From Amycolatopsis saalfeldensis (GTDB lineage Bacteria > Actinomycetota > Actinomycetes > Mycobacteriales > Pseudonocardiaceae), in assembly GCF_900110575.1 (NCBI RefSeq), contig NZ_FOEF01000004.1, forward strand, positions 310,001-374,000: DNA of 64,000 nucleotides, in the 5' to 3' direction. Every line of letters begins with the position of its first letter. Position 1 is the first letter of the stretch. The notes under the pieces were generated by a model. That model saw nothing but the letters and a program-made list of their open reading frames with translations, made no database searches and was not told where the DNA came from. Positions 43,574 through 52,382 of this stretch are shown here, piece after piece. The position numbers and the translations under genes were made by a program.

Positions 43574-45057
43574 CCCCGCTGCTGGCGGCCGAAGACGTCC
43601 GGAAGGTCTACGCGGGCGGGACCCAGGCGTTGCGCGGGGTGTCGCTCGCGGTCGGGCCGGGCACGGTGCACGGCCTGATCGGCGCGAACGGCGCCGGCAA
43701 GTCCACGCTCATCAAGATCGTGTCCGGCGTCGAACCCGCCACCGGGGGAACGCTGCGCTGGCGGGGCGAGCCGGCAGCGTGGGACAGCCCGGCCGGCGCG
43801 CTCGCCGCGGGACTGGCCACAGTGCACCAGCACACCCCGCTCGTCGGGTCGCTCAGCGTGCTGGACAACGTTTTCCTCGGCACCCAGACCCGGCTGCGCT
43901 GGGACGCCGGGGCGCGTGAGGCGGAGCTGGCGCGGCTGTGCGAGCGCGTCGGGTACACATTGGACGCTCGTCGGCAGGTCGACACGCTCTCGGTCGGGGC
44001 CCGGCAGATGGTCGCGATCCTGCAGGCCCTGACCCGGGATCCGGCGCTGGTGCTGCTCGACGAGCCGACCGCGGCGCTCTCGCCCACCGAACGCGCGGTC
44101 CTGTTCGCCGCGATCCGGCGGCTGCGTGGGCAGGGGACCGCGTTCATCTACGTCTCGCACTTCCTCGACGAGATCCTCGAGCTCACCGATCAGCTCACCG
44201 TGCTGCGTGACGGGCGGGTGGTCGCCGACCGGCCGACCGCCGGAATGTCCAAACCGGACCTCGTCACGGCGATCGTCGGCGCCCGGCTGGCCGCGGTCGA
44301 GGAGCCGCCGGAACCCGCGGCGCGCCAAGGCGAACCGCTGCTCGAGGTCGCCGGCCTGGGTTCGCCCGGACGCTTCGGCCCGGTCGATCTGACGGTGCGC
44401 GCCGGTGAGGTCGTCGGGCTCGCCGGCCTGCTCGGCAGCGGGCGGACGGAACTGCTCGAAGCGATCTTCGGCACGGACCGTTCGGCGACCGGGGTGGTGC
44501 GGGTCGCGGGGCGCGCGCTGAGCGGGCACAGCCCGAGGGCGGGGGTCCGCGCGGGGCTGGCGCTGGTGCCCGAGGACCGGGCGCGGCAGGGACTGCTGCG
44601 CGACTGGTCGCTCACCCGGAACGTCTCCCTGCCGTACCTGCCCAGCCTGTCCTGGCGGCGCCTGCTGCCCGACCGGCGGCGGGAGGAAGAGATCGCCGAT
44701 CGCGCGGTCGCGGACCTCGGCATCGTCACCGGCTCGACCGAGGCACCGGTCGGAAGCCTGAGCGGCGGCAACGCGCAGAAGGTCGTCTTCGCGAAATGGC
44801 TGTACGGGCCGGCGAAGGTCTTCCTGCTCGACGAACCGTCCGCGGGCGTCGACGTCGGCGCCAAGGCCGACATCATCGGGCTGATCCGGCGGCTGGCCGC
44901 CGCCGGGAAGGCCGTGCTCATCGTCGCTTCCGAATTCGAGGAACTCCTCGGCGCCTGCGACCGCGTCCTGGTGCTGCGCCGGGGCCGGCTCACCGCGCAG
45001 CGCCGGGCCGCCGACACCTCCCTGCACGAACTCACCGCGCTCGCCAGCGGTCTGTGA
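43567..45057 (+). CDS. ABC sugar importer, tandem ATPase (RbsA type)
   Basis: 496 aa from the ATG at 43567. Two fused ABC domains. The first has Walker A GANGAGKST, signature LSVGARQMVAILQAL and Walker B LVLLDEPTAAL. The second, from about residue 260, has a degenerate P-loop GLLGSGRTELLEA, signature LSGGNAQKVVFAKWL and VFLLDEPSAGVDVGAK. This asymmetry is normal for RbsA/MglA/XylG. It energises the importer with the neighbouring permease. Confidence 0.95.
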   Translation: MVTPLLAAEDVRKVYAGGTQALRGVSLAVGPGTVHGLIGANGAGKSTLIKIVSGVEPATGGTLRWRGEPAAWDSPAGALAAGLATVHQHTPLVGSLSVLDNVFLGTQTRLRWDAGAREAELARLCERVGYTLDARRQVDTLSVGARQMVAILQALTRDPALVLLDEPTAALSPTERAVLFAAIRRLRGQGTAFIYVSHFLDEILELTDQLTVLRDGRVVADRPTAGMSKPDLVTAIVGARLAAVEEPPEPAARQGEPLLEVAGLGSPGRFGPVDLTVRAGEVVGLAGLLGSGRTELLEAIFGTDRSATGVVRVAGRALSGHSPRAGVRAGLALVPEDRARQGLLRDWSLTRNVSLPYLPSLSWRRLLPDRRREEEIADRAVADLGIVTGSTEAPVGSLSGGNAQKVVFAKWLYGPAKVFLLDEPSAGVDVGAKADIIGLIRRLAAAGKAVLIVASEFEELLGACDRVLVLRRGRLTAQRRAADTSLHELTALASGL

Positions 45058-45071
45058 AAGGACCCGCCCCC

Positions 45072-46292
45072 ATGCCCACCCCAGGTCCCGTCCGCGGCTG
45101 GCGCCGCACCCTGTCACTGCGCAGCGCGGGCGTCGTTTACGCGCTGATCGGCCTCGTCGCGGTGCTCACGATCACCTCGTCGCTCCAGGGCCGCCCGCCG
45201 TACCTGGCGAGCGTCAACCTGAGCAACATCCTGGACCAGGCCGCACTGATCGCGATCATGGCCGTGTTCATGACCCTCGTGCTGATCACCGGCAACTTCG
45301 ACCTGTCGGTGGCCTCGACGGCGGCGCTGTCCGGCACCGTCGCGCTGGAGCTGGTCGACCGGTACGGCGTGGCGGCCGCGGCCGCCGGGGCACTGGGCAC
45401 GGGGCTGGTCGTCGGCGTGGTCAACGCGGTGCTGGTGCAGAAGGTCGGGGTGAACGCCTTCATCGTCACCCTCGGCACGCTGACCGCGGTCCGGGGCGTG
45501 GTCCAGGTGATCCTCGACGGCCAGTCGATCGCCGCGGTGAACCCGGCACTGCACGATTTCGCCACGGCGCGGTTCGCCTTGCCCGTGCCCGTCGCGATCA
45601 TCCTCGGGCTGGTCCTCGTCGGGCTGCCGGTGTTCGCCGTGCTGCGCTCGCCGGCGCGACGCCGAGCCGTGAGTGCGGCCGCCGGTCCGGTGGTCGCGGG
45701 GGTGCTACTCGTGTTCGTCGCCGTCGCCCAGCCGAAACTGCTCTCCCAGACGACGCCGGTGTGGCTGCTGCTCGTCCTCACGGTGGCGGCCGGCGCGGTG
45801 CTGCGCTACACGGTGATCGGCCGAAATCTCTACGCGGTCGGCGGAAACGCCGAAGCGGCAAGGCTTTCGGGCATCGACGTCGACCGGTACAAGATGGGCG
45901 CGTTCGTCCTCAACGGACTCGTCGCCGGGCTGGCCGGCCTGCTGTACGCCGGGCGGTTCAACTCCGTCGACCCGACGGTCCTCACCGGAGGCGAGCTGAC
46001 GGTCATCGCGGCCGCGGTGCTCGGCGGCACCTCGCTGCTCGGCGGGTCCGGCTACGTCGCGAAATCCGTGGCCGGCGCGCTGATCCTGTTCACCCTCAGC
46101 AACGGGTTCAACGTGCTGAACATCGGCTCCAACTACCAGAACGTGGTCCAGGGCGGGGTGCTCGTCGCCGCCGCGGCGCTCTACACCGCGACCAGCTCAC
46201 GAGGACGGGCCTTCCTGAAAGCACGGTTCACGAAGGCATCCGCCGAACAGCCTGACGCCGCGAAGGAGAACGCGGTTTCAGGCTCGCGCTGA
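45072..46292 (+). CDS. ABC sugar importer, permease (RbsC type)
   Basis: 406 aa from the ATG at 45072 behind AAAGGA. About ten membrane helices. RbsC/XylH marks: VFMTLVLITGNFDLSVASTA, NAFIVTLGTLTAVRGVVQVI, the coupling loop with GRNLYAVGGNAEAARLSGID, and LTVIAAAVLGGTSLLGGSGY. The single gene serves as homodimer. An extra stretch near residues 190-250 makes it XylH-like in length. Its end overlaps the convergent LacI gene by 15 bp. Confidence 0.95.
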   Translation: MPTPGPVRGWRRTLSLRSAGVVYALIGLVAVLTITSSLQGRPPYLASVNLSNILDQAALIAIMAVFMTLVLITGNFDLSVASTAALSGTVALELVDRYGVAAAAAGALGTGLVVGVVNAVLVQKVGVNAFIVTLGTLTAVRGVVQVILDGQSIAAVNPALHDFATARFALPVPVAIILGLVLVGLPVFAVLRSPARRRAVSAAAGPVVAGVLLVFVAVAQPKLLSQTTPVWLLLVLTVAAGAVLRYTVIGRNLYAVGGNAEAARLSGIDVDRYKMGAFVLNGLVAGLAGLLYAGRFNSVDPTVLTGGELTVIAAAVLGGTSLLGGSGYVAKSVAGALILFTLSNGFNVLNIGSNYQNVVQGGVLVAAAALYTATSSRGRAFLKARFTKASAEQPDAAKENAVSGSR

Positions 46293-47285
46293 GGTGCTGT
46301 CCCGCACGATCAGCTCGGTTTCGGTGCGCACCACGGTCCGGCCGCTGCCGGAGTCCTCGCCGAAGAGGGCGAGCATGCCCTGGCGGCCCATTTCCGCCAG
46401 CGGCATGCGCACGGTGGTGAGCGCCGGAGCCAGGTTCGCGGCCAGCGGGATGTCGTGGATCGTCGCCACCGAAACGTCTTCCGGCACCCGGACGCCGAGC
46501 TGGCGGGCCGCGCTGAGCGCCCCGACCGCGGCCGCCACGTTCGCCACCAGCACCGCCGTGGGCGGCTCGGGCAGGGCGAGCAGCTCCCGCATCGCCTCGG
46601 CGCCGGTCTCGCTGGTGTAGCCGTCCCCGGCCACCAGCGCCGGGTCGGGGGTCAGCCCGCCGGCGCGGAGCGCGCCCCGGTAGCCGTTGAGCCGGCGGCG
46701 CGCGGTGTCGCTGTTGCGCGGGCCGCGGATGTGCGCGATCCGCTCGTGTCCCAGGTCGGTCAGATGCCGCACGACCAGCGCGCTCGCCCGTTCGTCGTCG
46801 GCGAGGATCATCCGCTCGACCCCGGGCACCCGCTGGTTGACCGAGACGATCGGGCGGCCGGTGTGCCGCAGTGCCTCGATCGCCTGCGCGGAAAGCTTGT
46901 CGGAGGCCAGCAGCAGGCCTTCGACGCGTCCGGACGCGAGCATCCGGACGTAGCGTTCCGGGTGGTCTTCGTTCACCGTGCCGGTGAGCAGCACCGTGTC
47001 CCGCGCGGCGGCCGCCTGCTCCGCGCCCTTGATGATCTCCGCGTAGATCGGGTTCGCGAAATCGGGGATGAGCAATCCGTAGGTGCCGGACTGGGCCGTG
47101 CGGAGGCTCCGCGCGGCGGCGTTCGGGTGATAGTCGAGCTCCTGGATCGCCGCCAGCACGCGATCGCGGGTCTCCGGCTTGATCACCAGCCGGTCGTCGT
47201 CGTTGATCACCCGCGACACCACGGACTTGTCCACCCGGGCCAGTTTCGCGACGTCCGTGAGCGTCACGCGCTTCGCGCTGGTCAT
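46278..47285 (-). CDS. LacI-family regulator of the catabolic regulon
   Basis: 335 aa from the ATG at 47285, which overlaps the Gfo/Idh stop (ATGA). The HTH and hinge are VTLTDVAKLARVDKSVVSRV and LDYHPNAAARSLRTAQSGTY. The sensor domain is of the Peripla_BP_3 sugar-binding type (GLLIPDFANPIYAEIIKGAE, HIRGPRNSDTARRRLNGYRG, IHDIPLAANLAPALTTVRMP). It lies in the middle of operons that all carry the CG-centred 12-bp palindrome, the classic LacI-family operator form. I infer that it represses the lyase, E1/MFS, ABC and Gfo/Idh units, including its own transcript via site 5, until an unknown inducer binds. Confidence 0.95.
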   Translation of the reverse strand: MTSAKRVTLTDVAKLARVDKSVVSRVINDDDRLVIKPETRDRVLAAIQELDYHPNAAARSLRTAQSGTYGLLIPDFANPIYAEIIKGAEQAAAARDTVLLTGTVNEDHPERYVRMLASGRVEGLLLASDKLSAQAIEALRHTGRPIVSVNQRVPGVERMILADDERASALVVRHLTDLGHERIAHIRGPRNSDTARRRLNGYRGALRAGGLTPDPALVAGDGYTSETGAEAMRELLALPEPPTAVLVANVAAAVGALSAARQLGVRVPEDVSVATIHDIPLAANLAPALTTVRMPLAEMGRQGMLALFGEDSGSGRTVVRTETELIVRDSTSARA

Positions 47286-48397
47286 CCGAGCTTCTGCGTC
47301 TCGCCGGTGGCCATGGCCGCGTAACACGCCTCGACCAGCCGGACCGTTTCGACCGCGTCCGCGGCGTGTGTCGGTGCCGTGGGGCCGCCGGCGATCGAGG
47401 AGAGCAAAGCGCGCATCGGCCCGGCGAAGGCGTCCGGGATCCATCGGGAGGTCACCGGATAGGGTACCCACCCGTCGGTCGGGAGCACGGTGCTCTGCAC
47501 CTCCAGCGTGTCGGGGCGGCCGTCCGGATAGTCATACAACAGGCCGATGGTCCCGCGCACGCTGCCCGCCGACCCGTCGATGCGGAACCGCGCGTGGTGG
47601 TCGCCGGTGAGGTTCTCGTGGTTGACGTGCACGAGCGCGCGGCGGCCACCGGGCCAGAGCATGGTCGTCATCGTGCGGGTCTCCCCGGCCGCGGCCTGCC
47701 CCGGGCGCCGGGAGCCGGCGCAGAACACCCGCTCCGGGCTGCCGAAGAGCGCGCGGATCGTGTCGAAGTAGTGGATCGAGTGGTAGAAGAGGTCGAGCTT
47801 GGGGGAGTTCAGCAGCCAGTCCCAGGCCGACCAGTCGGTGCTGATGTCCACGTCGAAGGTCACGGTGGTGACTTCGCCGAGCCAGCCGGCCTCCGCGATC
47901 GCCCGCGCGGCGGCCATCCCTTCGCCGTAGCGCATCTGATGATTGACCACGAGCTCGCGCCCGGTCTCGGCGGCGATCCCGGCCAGGCGGCTCGCCGTCG
48001 CACTGTCTTCGGCGAGCGGCTTCTGTGCCAGCACGTGCTTTCCGGCGCGCAGCGCACGCTCGGCCAGCGCGGGCTGCGCGTGCGGGACCACCGCGATGTC
48101 CACCACTTCGATGGACGGGTCCGACAGCAGCTCGTCCACGGTGCGCACCGCGGGCAGGTCGAATCGCGCCCGCACCTCCTCGGCCCGCGCGGGGTCGAGG
48201 TCGCAGATCGCGGCCACGGGCACGCCGTGGCGGCGGTAGGCCGGAAGGTGGGCGACCTGGACGATCGCACCCGCGCCGAGCACCCCCACCGGGCGCCGGA
48301 GCGCCTCCGGGATGCTCAGCTCGCACGCCGCCGCGATCGGGGTGAACAGGTCCAGCACGGGTCGCTCCCTCGGAATCCGGTCAGTGTCTTCCCCCAT
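47282..48397 (-). CDS. Gfo/Idh/MocA-family oxidoreductase
   Basis: 371 aa from the ATG at 48397 behind GAGGTG. Rossmann start VGVLGAGAIVQVAHLPAYRR with D in AICDLDPARAEEV, then HVLAQKPLAEDSATASRLAG with the family E/Q-K-P motif carrying the catalytic Lys, and the C-terminal alpha/beta domain with SPKLDLFYHSIHYFDTIRAL (catalytic H-x-x-H/D). It probably oxidises a sugar, inositol or sugar acid with NAD(P). It shares a transcript with the LacI gene. Operator site 5 lies 25 bp upstream of its start. Confidence 0.94.
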   Translation of the reverse strand: MGEDTDRIPRERPVLDLFTPIAAACELSIPEALRRPVGVLGAGAIVQVAHLPAYRRHGVPVAAICDLDPARAEEVRARFDLPAVRTVDELLSDPSIEVVDIAVVPHAQPALAERALRAGKHVLAQKPLAEDSATASRLAGIAAETGRELVVNHQMRYGEGMAAARAIAEAGWLGEVTTVTFDVDISTDWSAWDWLLNSPKLDLFYHSIHYFDTIRALFGSPERVFCAGSRRPGQAAAGETRTMTTMLWPGGRRALVHVNHENLTGDHHARFRIDGSAGSVRGTIGLLYDYPDGRPDTLEVQSTVLPTDGWVPYPVTSRWIPDAFAGPMRALLSSIAGGPTAPTHAADAVETVRLVEACYAAMATGETQKLG

Positions 48398-48421
48398 GAC
48401 AGCACCTCGTGATAGGAACAG

Positions 48422-48433
48422 TCAAACGATTGA
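48422..48433. promoter_or_regulatory. LacI-type operator, site 5
   Basis: TCAAACGATTGA, between the divergent Gfo/Idh-LacI operon and the solute-binding-like gene at 48449. It could control both directions and gives the LacI gene autoregulation. Confidence 0.82.
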
Positions 48434-48448
48434 GCGATGGGAGCGGCC

Positions 48449-49651
48449 ATGGCCGGCACAACGGTGCTGAAGGTGCTCGGGCGGAAGTTCGACGGGTTCG
48501 AGCGCGCGTTCACCGCCCAGCTCGGCGCGATCGCCGAGCCGGCCGCGTTCGAACTGGCCGAGATCGGCGACCTCCAGCGGATCGTGCTCGACGAGGACGG
48601 CGCGACCTCCGGGGACTACGACGTGCTGCTGCTCATCACCGACTGGCTCCCCTCGCTGATCGAGTCGGGCAAGCTCGTGCCGCTCGATTTCGGGGACACG
48701 CCGCCGGAGGGCTGGCCGTCGGCCTGGGTCCCGTCCTTGCGGGCATTGCAGACGGGGCCCGACGGCCGGAACTACGGCGTCGCCTATCACGACGGCCCGA
48801 TGCTGCTGATCTACCGCAAGGACCTGTACGAGAGCGAAGCCGAGCAGGCGGGCTTCCGCGAGCGGTTCGGTTATCCGCTGGCCCCGGCGACGACCTGGGC
48901 CGAGTTCCGGGACCAGGCGCTGTGGTTCGACCGTCCGGCCGAGGGCCTGCGCGGCACCGTCCAAGCGGGATTCCCGGACGAGCACAACAATGTGTACGAC
49001 TTCCTGACTCACCTGTGGAGCCGCGGCGGGGAGCTGATCGTCGGCGGGAAGTCCGGTTTGGACTCGCCCGCCGCGCGCGAGGCGATCGCGTTCCTGCACG
49101 ACCTCTGGCACGTCAGCAAGGTGGTCGACCCTGCGGCGGCGCGGTGGGACAGCGTCGAGTCCGGGGTGCGTTTCGCCGCCGGTGAAGCCGCGATGATGGT
49201 GAACTGGTGCGGATTCGCCGCGTTGTCCGCTGAAAAGTACTCGCCTACGCACGGTCTCGTCGGCTGCGCGCCGACGCCGAGCGGGCTGGCCGGCGCCGTG
49301 ACGATCAACGCCTACTGGGTGCTCGCCGTTCCGGCCGGGGCCGAGGACCCGCGGCGGTCGGCCGACCTGATCCGCCGGCTGACCACGCACGAGATGGACG
49401 TGCGGACCGCGCTCGCCGGCGGCTCGGCGACCCGGCGGGACTCGTGGGCGGCGCCCGAGGTCCAGGCCGTCGCGCCGTACTACGCCGTGCTCGAAGCCGC
49501 CCACGGCAGCGCGCGCTCCCTGCCCGCCGATCCGCGGTGGCCGCGGATCGGCGCGATCCTCAACGAGATGATGCGCGCGGTGGTCGTCGACGCGGCCGGG
49601 GAACAAGCGCTCGGCCGCGCCCACGAAGAACTCACCGCGCTGCTCGGCTGA
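48449..49651 (+). CDS. Solute-binding-protein-like protein without signal peptide
   Basis: 400 aa; the ATG at 48449 follows GGGAGCGG (48437 is an alternative ATG). The chain looks like the mature part of a family 1 extracellular solute-binding protein: LKVLGRKFDGFERAFTAQLG, DYDVLLLITDWLPSLIESGK, YHDGPMLLIYRKDLYESEAE and ATTWAEFRDQALWF. But it starts directly with the first beta strand and has neither a signal peptide nor a lipobox; no upstream in-frame start supplies one. It may be a cytoplasmic ligand-binding protein, or its leader was lost. It diverges from the Gfo/Idh gene at a shared LacI operator. Confidence 0.85.
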   Translation: MAGTTVLKVLGRKFDGFERAFTAQLGAIAEPAAFELAEIGDLQRIVLDEDGATSGDYDVLLLITDWLPSLIESGKLVPLDFGDTPPEGWPSAWVPSLRALQTGPDGRNYGVAYHDGPMLLIYRKDLYESEAEQAGFRERFGYPLAPATTWAEFRDQALWFDRPAEGLRGTVQAGFPDEHNNVYDFLTHLWSRGGELIVGGKSGLDSPAAREAIAFLHDLWHVSKVVDPAAARWDSVESGVRFAAGEAAMMVNWCGFAALSAEKYSPTHGLVGCAPTPSGLAGAVTINAYWVLAVPAGAEDPRRSADLIRRLTTHEMDVRTALAGGSATRRDSWAAPEVQAVAPYYAVLEAAHGSARSLPADPRWPRIGAILNEMMRAVVVDAAGEQALGRAHEELTALLG

Positions 49652-49657
49652 ACCGCC

Positions 49658-51178
49658 TCACGCCCAGGGCTGAGCGACCTCCCAGGTGGTGTCGTCGGCC
49701 CATGACGTCGTGGTGTCCCAAGGATTGCTGCCACCGTTGTGTGCGATGTAGACAGTGCTGTCGTAGTGCCGGATGTAGTAGCCCGGATAGTTGTCGGACT
49801 GGAACGAGGTGTAGGAACCGCTGTTGCCGCCGGCCGGGCAGAAGGTGGCGTCGTTGGCCAGCAGGGCGCTGCCGTCGTCGGGCTGGCGGTGCAGCTGGTA
49901 GTTGGCGTGGCGGAGGTACTCGCCGGGGTAGTTCTTCGATTCGAACGAGAGGCAGGAGTTGTTGGCCAGGCCGCGGCGGACGATCCAGGTGGCGTCGTTC
50001 TTGTCCAGCGCGGAACTGTCCGCCGTGATCACCGAGGTGATCGCGTCGCCGGCGGAGTGGCGCAGGTAGCGCGTGGTGCAGCAGGCGGTGGTCGCGCGCA
50101 GGGAGATCGACGAGCCAGGGGTGAGGGCGCCGCCGGCGACGCCGTTCGAGCCGCCGTAGCCGGCGGAGACGATGCTGGACTGCACGGCGCTGTCGGCGGC
50201 GTCGGTCGGGACGCCGGCGGTCATCACGCCTTCGAAGAACGAGCCGACGTCGGCGTTGCTGTTGTCGCCGCCGGTGCCGAGGACGATCGCGCCCTCCTGG
50301 TGCAGCGGCGAGTAGGTGTTCCGGACGGTCGGCTCGGAGCCCGAGTACGTCGTGGTCAGGTCGCCGTTCTGCGCGTCGCCCCGTTTCAGGGTGAAGTGGT
50401 CCTGGCCGTTGTTGCTCAGCATCGCCGTGACGTACGGGGTCGCGCCGGGGCCCGGGTCGCCGGCGTTGGAGCCGGTGTTGGACTGGAAGAGCCCGTTCTC
50501 GAGGTCGGCGGCCACCCAGGGGCCGGATCCGTTGCAGTTGCCGAACTCGCAGCGCAGGCCGAGGTACACCGCGTCCATGTGGCCGTCGCCGGTGTCCTGG
50601 TTGTTCGTCTCGGCGTTGCCGTAGTCGAAGCAGCAGCCGCCGTTCACGTGGGTCGCGGAAGCCACCATGTACATGCCCTCGGGCTGGCCGTTGACGGCGA
50701 CGCCGCTCGTGCTGTTGTCCCGGTAGCCCATGCCCGAGGTGATTTCGACGCCGTACGCGGTGTGCCCGCCGATGCTGATCGGCAGCGCGTCGGCCGGGGC
50801 TCCGACGTCGGCCGCGCCCGCCCCGCCCGCACCCTCGATGGTGAGGTCGTTGTGCCGCGGCGACTGGTCGTAGATCTCGGAGATGATGCAGGACGTGTTG
50901 GCACAGAAGGAATCCTGCGCGGCCCCGTTCGCGATGCCGCCCGGCGAGAGCAGCCCGATGTCGGTCGTGGCCCCGTCGGCGCGGCGCACCTGGTAGAGCG
51001 GGCCGTTGTAGGCGGCGTAGAGCGCCCGCACGGTGCTGTGCGCTCCGACGCAGGGCGTGCCGGCCGAGCCGTAGATATCGCACGGCAGCGATGACGCGGC
51101 GCCCGCCGATGCCCCGGCGAAAGCCAGGCCGGTGAGCATGAGCACGACGGACAGCAGGATGTTCCGCAGGCGTTTCAT
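49658..51178 (-). CDS. Secreted alpha-L-arabinofuranosidase B (GH54) with AbfB carbohydrate-binding domain
   Basis: 506 aa from the ATG at 51178. Signal peptide MKRLRNILLSVVLMLTGLAF ending ASAGAA. The GH54 catalytic domain (about residues 30-340) has LPCDIYGSAGTPCVGAHSTV, LYQVRRADGATTDIGLL, IISEIYDQSPRHNDLTIEGA and GGCCFDYGNAETNN. The C-terminal AbfB (CBM42) beta-trefoil has repeated units: TRYLRHSAGDAITSVITADS, LSFESKNYPGEYLRHANYQL and YTSFQSDNYPGYYIRHYDST. It removes arabinofuranose side chains from arabinoxylan outside the cell. It converges with the solute-binding-like gene. A near-perfect 27-bp inverted repeat lies in its promoter region. Confidence 0.96.
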   Translation of the reverse strand: MKRLRNILLSVVLMLTGLAFAGASAGAASSLPCDIYGSAGTPCVGAHSTVRALYAAYNGPLYQVRRADGATTDIGLLSPGGIANGAAQDSFCANTSCIISEIYDQSPRHNDLTIEGAGGAGAADVGAPADALPISIGGHTAYGVEITSGMGYRDNSTSGVAVNGQPEGMYMVASATHVNGGCCFDYGNAETNNQDTGDGHMDAVYLGLRCEFGNCNGSGPWVAADLENGLFQSNTGSNAGDPGPGATPYVTAMLSNNGQDHFTLKRGDAQNGDLTTTYSGSEPTVRNTYSPLHQEGAIVLGTGGDNSNADVGSFFEGVMTAGVPTDAADSAVQSSIVSAGYGGSNGVAGGALTPGSSISLRATTACCTTRYLRHSAGDAITSVITADSSALDKNDATWIVRRGLANNSCLSFESKNYPGEYLRHANYQLHRQPDDGSALLANDATFCPAGGNSGSYTSFQSDNYPGYYIRHYDSTVYIAHNGGSNPWDTTTSWADDTTWEVAQPWA

Positions 51179-51218
51179 GGCGTGCACTCCGGCCTCGGGG
51201 ACGGTGGGGAACACGATT

Positions 51219-51245
51219 TTTACATCGTTGGAACAACGTTGTAAA
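51219..51245. promoter_or_regulatory. Inverted repeat upstream of the arabinofuranosidase
   Basis: TTTACATCGTTG, three bases, CAACGTTGTAAA: 12-bp arms with one mismatch, 41 bp before the minus-strand ATG. AT-rich and palindromic, so probably an operator for an arabinose-sensing repressor not encoded next to it. Confidence 0.6.
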
Positions 51246-51331
51246 GGTCCGGATGGGGGGCTGCGGGCAGTGTTCGGCGCCGCCAGGGACCCGGGGCCGG
51301 AACGGCCGGATTCCCGTTGCCGCGGAAGGGA

Positions 51332-52312
51332 TCAGAAGAACGTGGGCTGACGCGTGACGTACGGCTCTTCGAGGGCGCTGACCTCCTCGGCGGTGAGCGT
51401 GAGGTCGAGCGAGGCGACGGCGTCGGCGAGGTGGTGCGGTTTGGTCGCGCCGACGATCGGGGCGGAGACCACCGGGTTCTTCAGCACCCAGGCCATCGCG
51501 ACCTGCGCCATCGACACGCCCCGGGCTTCGGCGATGCGCTGGATGGCCTGGACGATGGCCTGGTCGCTGTCCAGGAAGATCGGCCGGTCCTGCTGGTCGG
51601 CCGTCCGGTTGAGCTCGGCGCGCGGGGTGGTGCGCTCGCCCCACGGCCGGGTGGTCAGGCCGCCGCCGAGCGGGCTCCACGGGATGCTGCCCACGCCCTG
51701 GTGGGCGAGCAGGCCGAACATCTCGCGCTCCTCCTCGCGGTGGATCAGGCTGTACTGGTCCTGCATCGAGACGAACCGGGTCCACCCGTGGGCCTGCGCG
51801 GCGTGCTGCATGGTGGCGAACTGCCAGGCCCACATCGAAGACGCGCCGAGGTAACGGGCCTTGCCGGCCTTGACCACGTCGTGCAGCGCTTCCATGGTTT
51901 CCTCGACCGGCGTCTGCGGGTCGAAGCGGTGGATCTGGTAGAGGTCGACGAAGTCGGTGTTCAGCCGCCGCAGCGAGGCGTCGATCTGCTCCATCACGGC
52001 CTTGCGGGACAGCCCCGCCCCGCCCGGCCCCTCGTGCATCGGCGCCCACAGCTTGGTGGCCAGCACGACGTCCTCACGCCGGGTGTACTCGCGCAGCGCC
52101 CGCCCGACGATCTCCTCCGAGGTGCCGAGGCTGTAGATGTTCGCGGTGTCCCAGAACGTGACGCCGAGTTCGACGGCCTGGCGGAAGATCGGCGCGGCCG
52201 CACCGTCGTCGAGCGCCCAGGGCGTCCTCTTGACGGGATCGCCGAAACTCATGCAGCCCAAGGCGATCCGGCTGATCTTGAGCCCGGATTGGCCCAGTCG
52301 GGTGTACTCCAT
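51332..52312 (-). CDS. Aldo/keto reductase (YajO/Tas-like)
   Basis: 326 aa from the ATG at 52312, behind AAGGAG. Aldo/keto reductase barrel: MEYTRLGQSGLKISRIALGC, catalytic D and Y in GVTFWDTANIYSLGTSEEIV, K in VVLATKLWAPM, H in DFVDLYQIHRFDP, SSMWAWQF and the C-terminal NADPH-binding VVSAPIVGATKPHHLADAVA. Substrate not predictable. It lies after the alpha/beta hydrolase and truncated cyclase on the same strand, 70 bp away. Confidence 0.95.
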   Translation of the reverse strand: MEYTRLGQSGLKISRIALGCMSFGDPVKRTPWALDDGAAAPIFRQAVELGVTFWDTANIYSLGTSEEIVGRALREYTRREDVVLATKLWAPMHEGPGGAGLSRKAVMEQIDASLRRLNTDFVDLYQIHRFDPQTPVEETMEALHDVVKAGKARYLGASSMWAWQFATMQHAAQAHGWTRFVSMQDQYSLIHREEEREMFGLLAHQGVGSIPWSPLGGGLTTRPWGERTTPRAELNRTADQQDRPIFLDSDQAIVQAIQRIAEARGVSMAQVAMAWVLKNPVVSAPIVGATKPHHLADAVASLDLTLTAEEVSALEEPYVTRQPTFF

Positions 52313-52382
52313 CGTTTGCTCCTTCTCGAAGACCTCGACACGAGCCTTCCAGCTGGAGCGCGGTCCGGGTCAAGTCCCGGAT

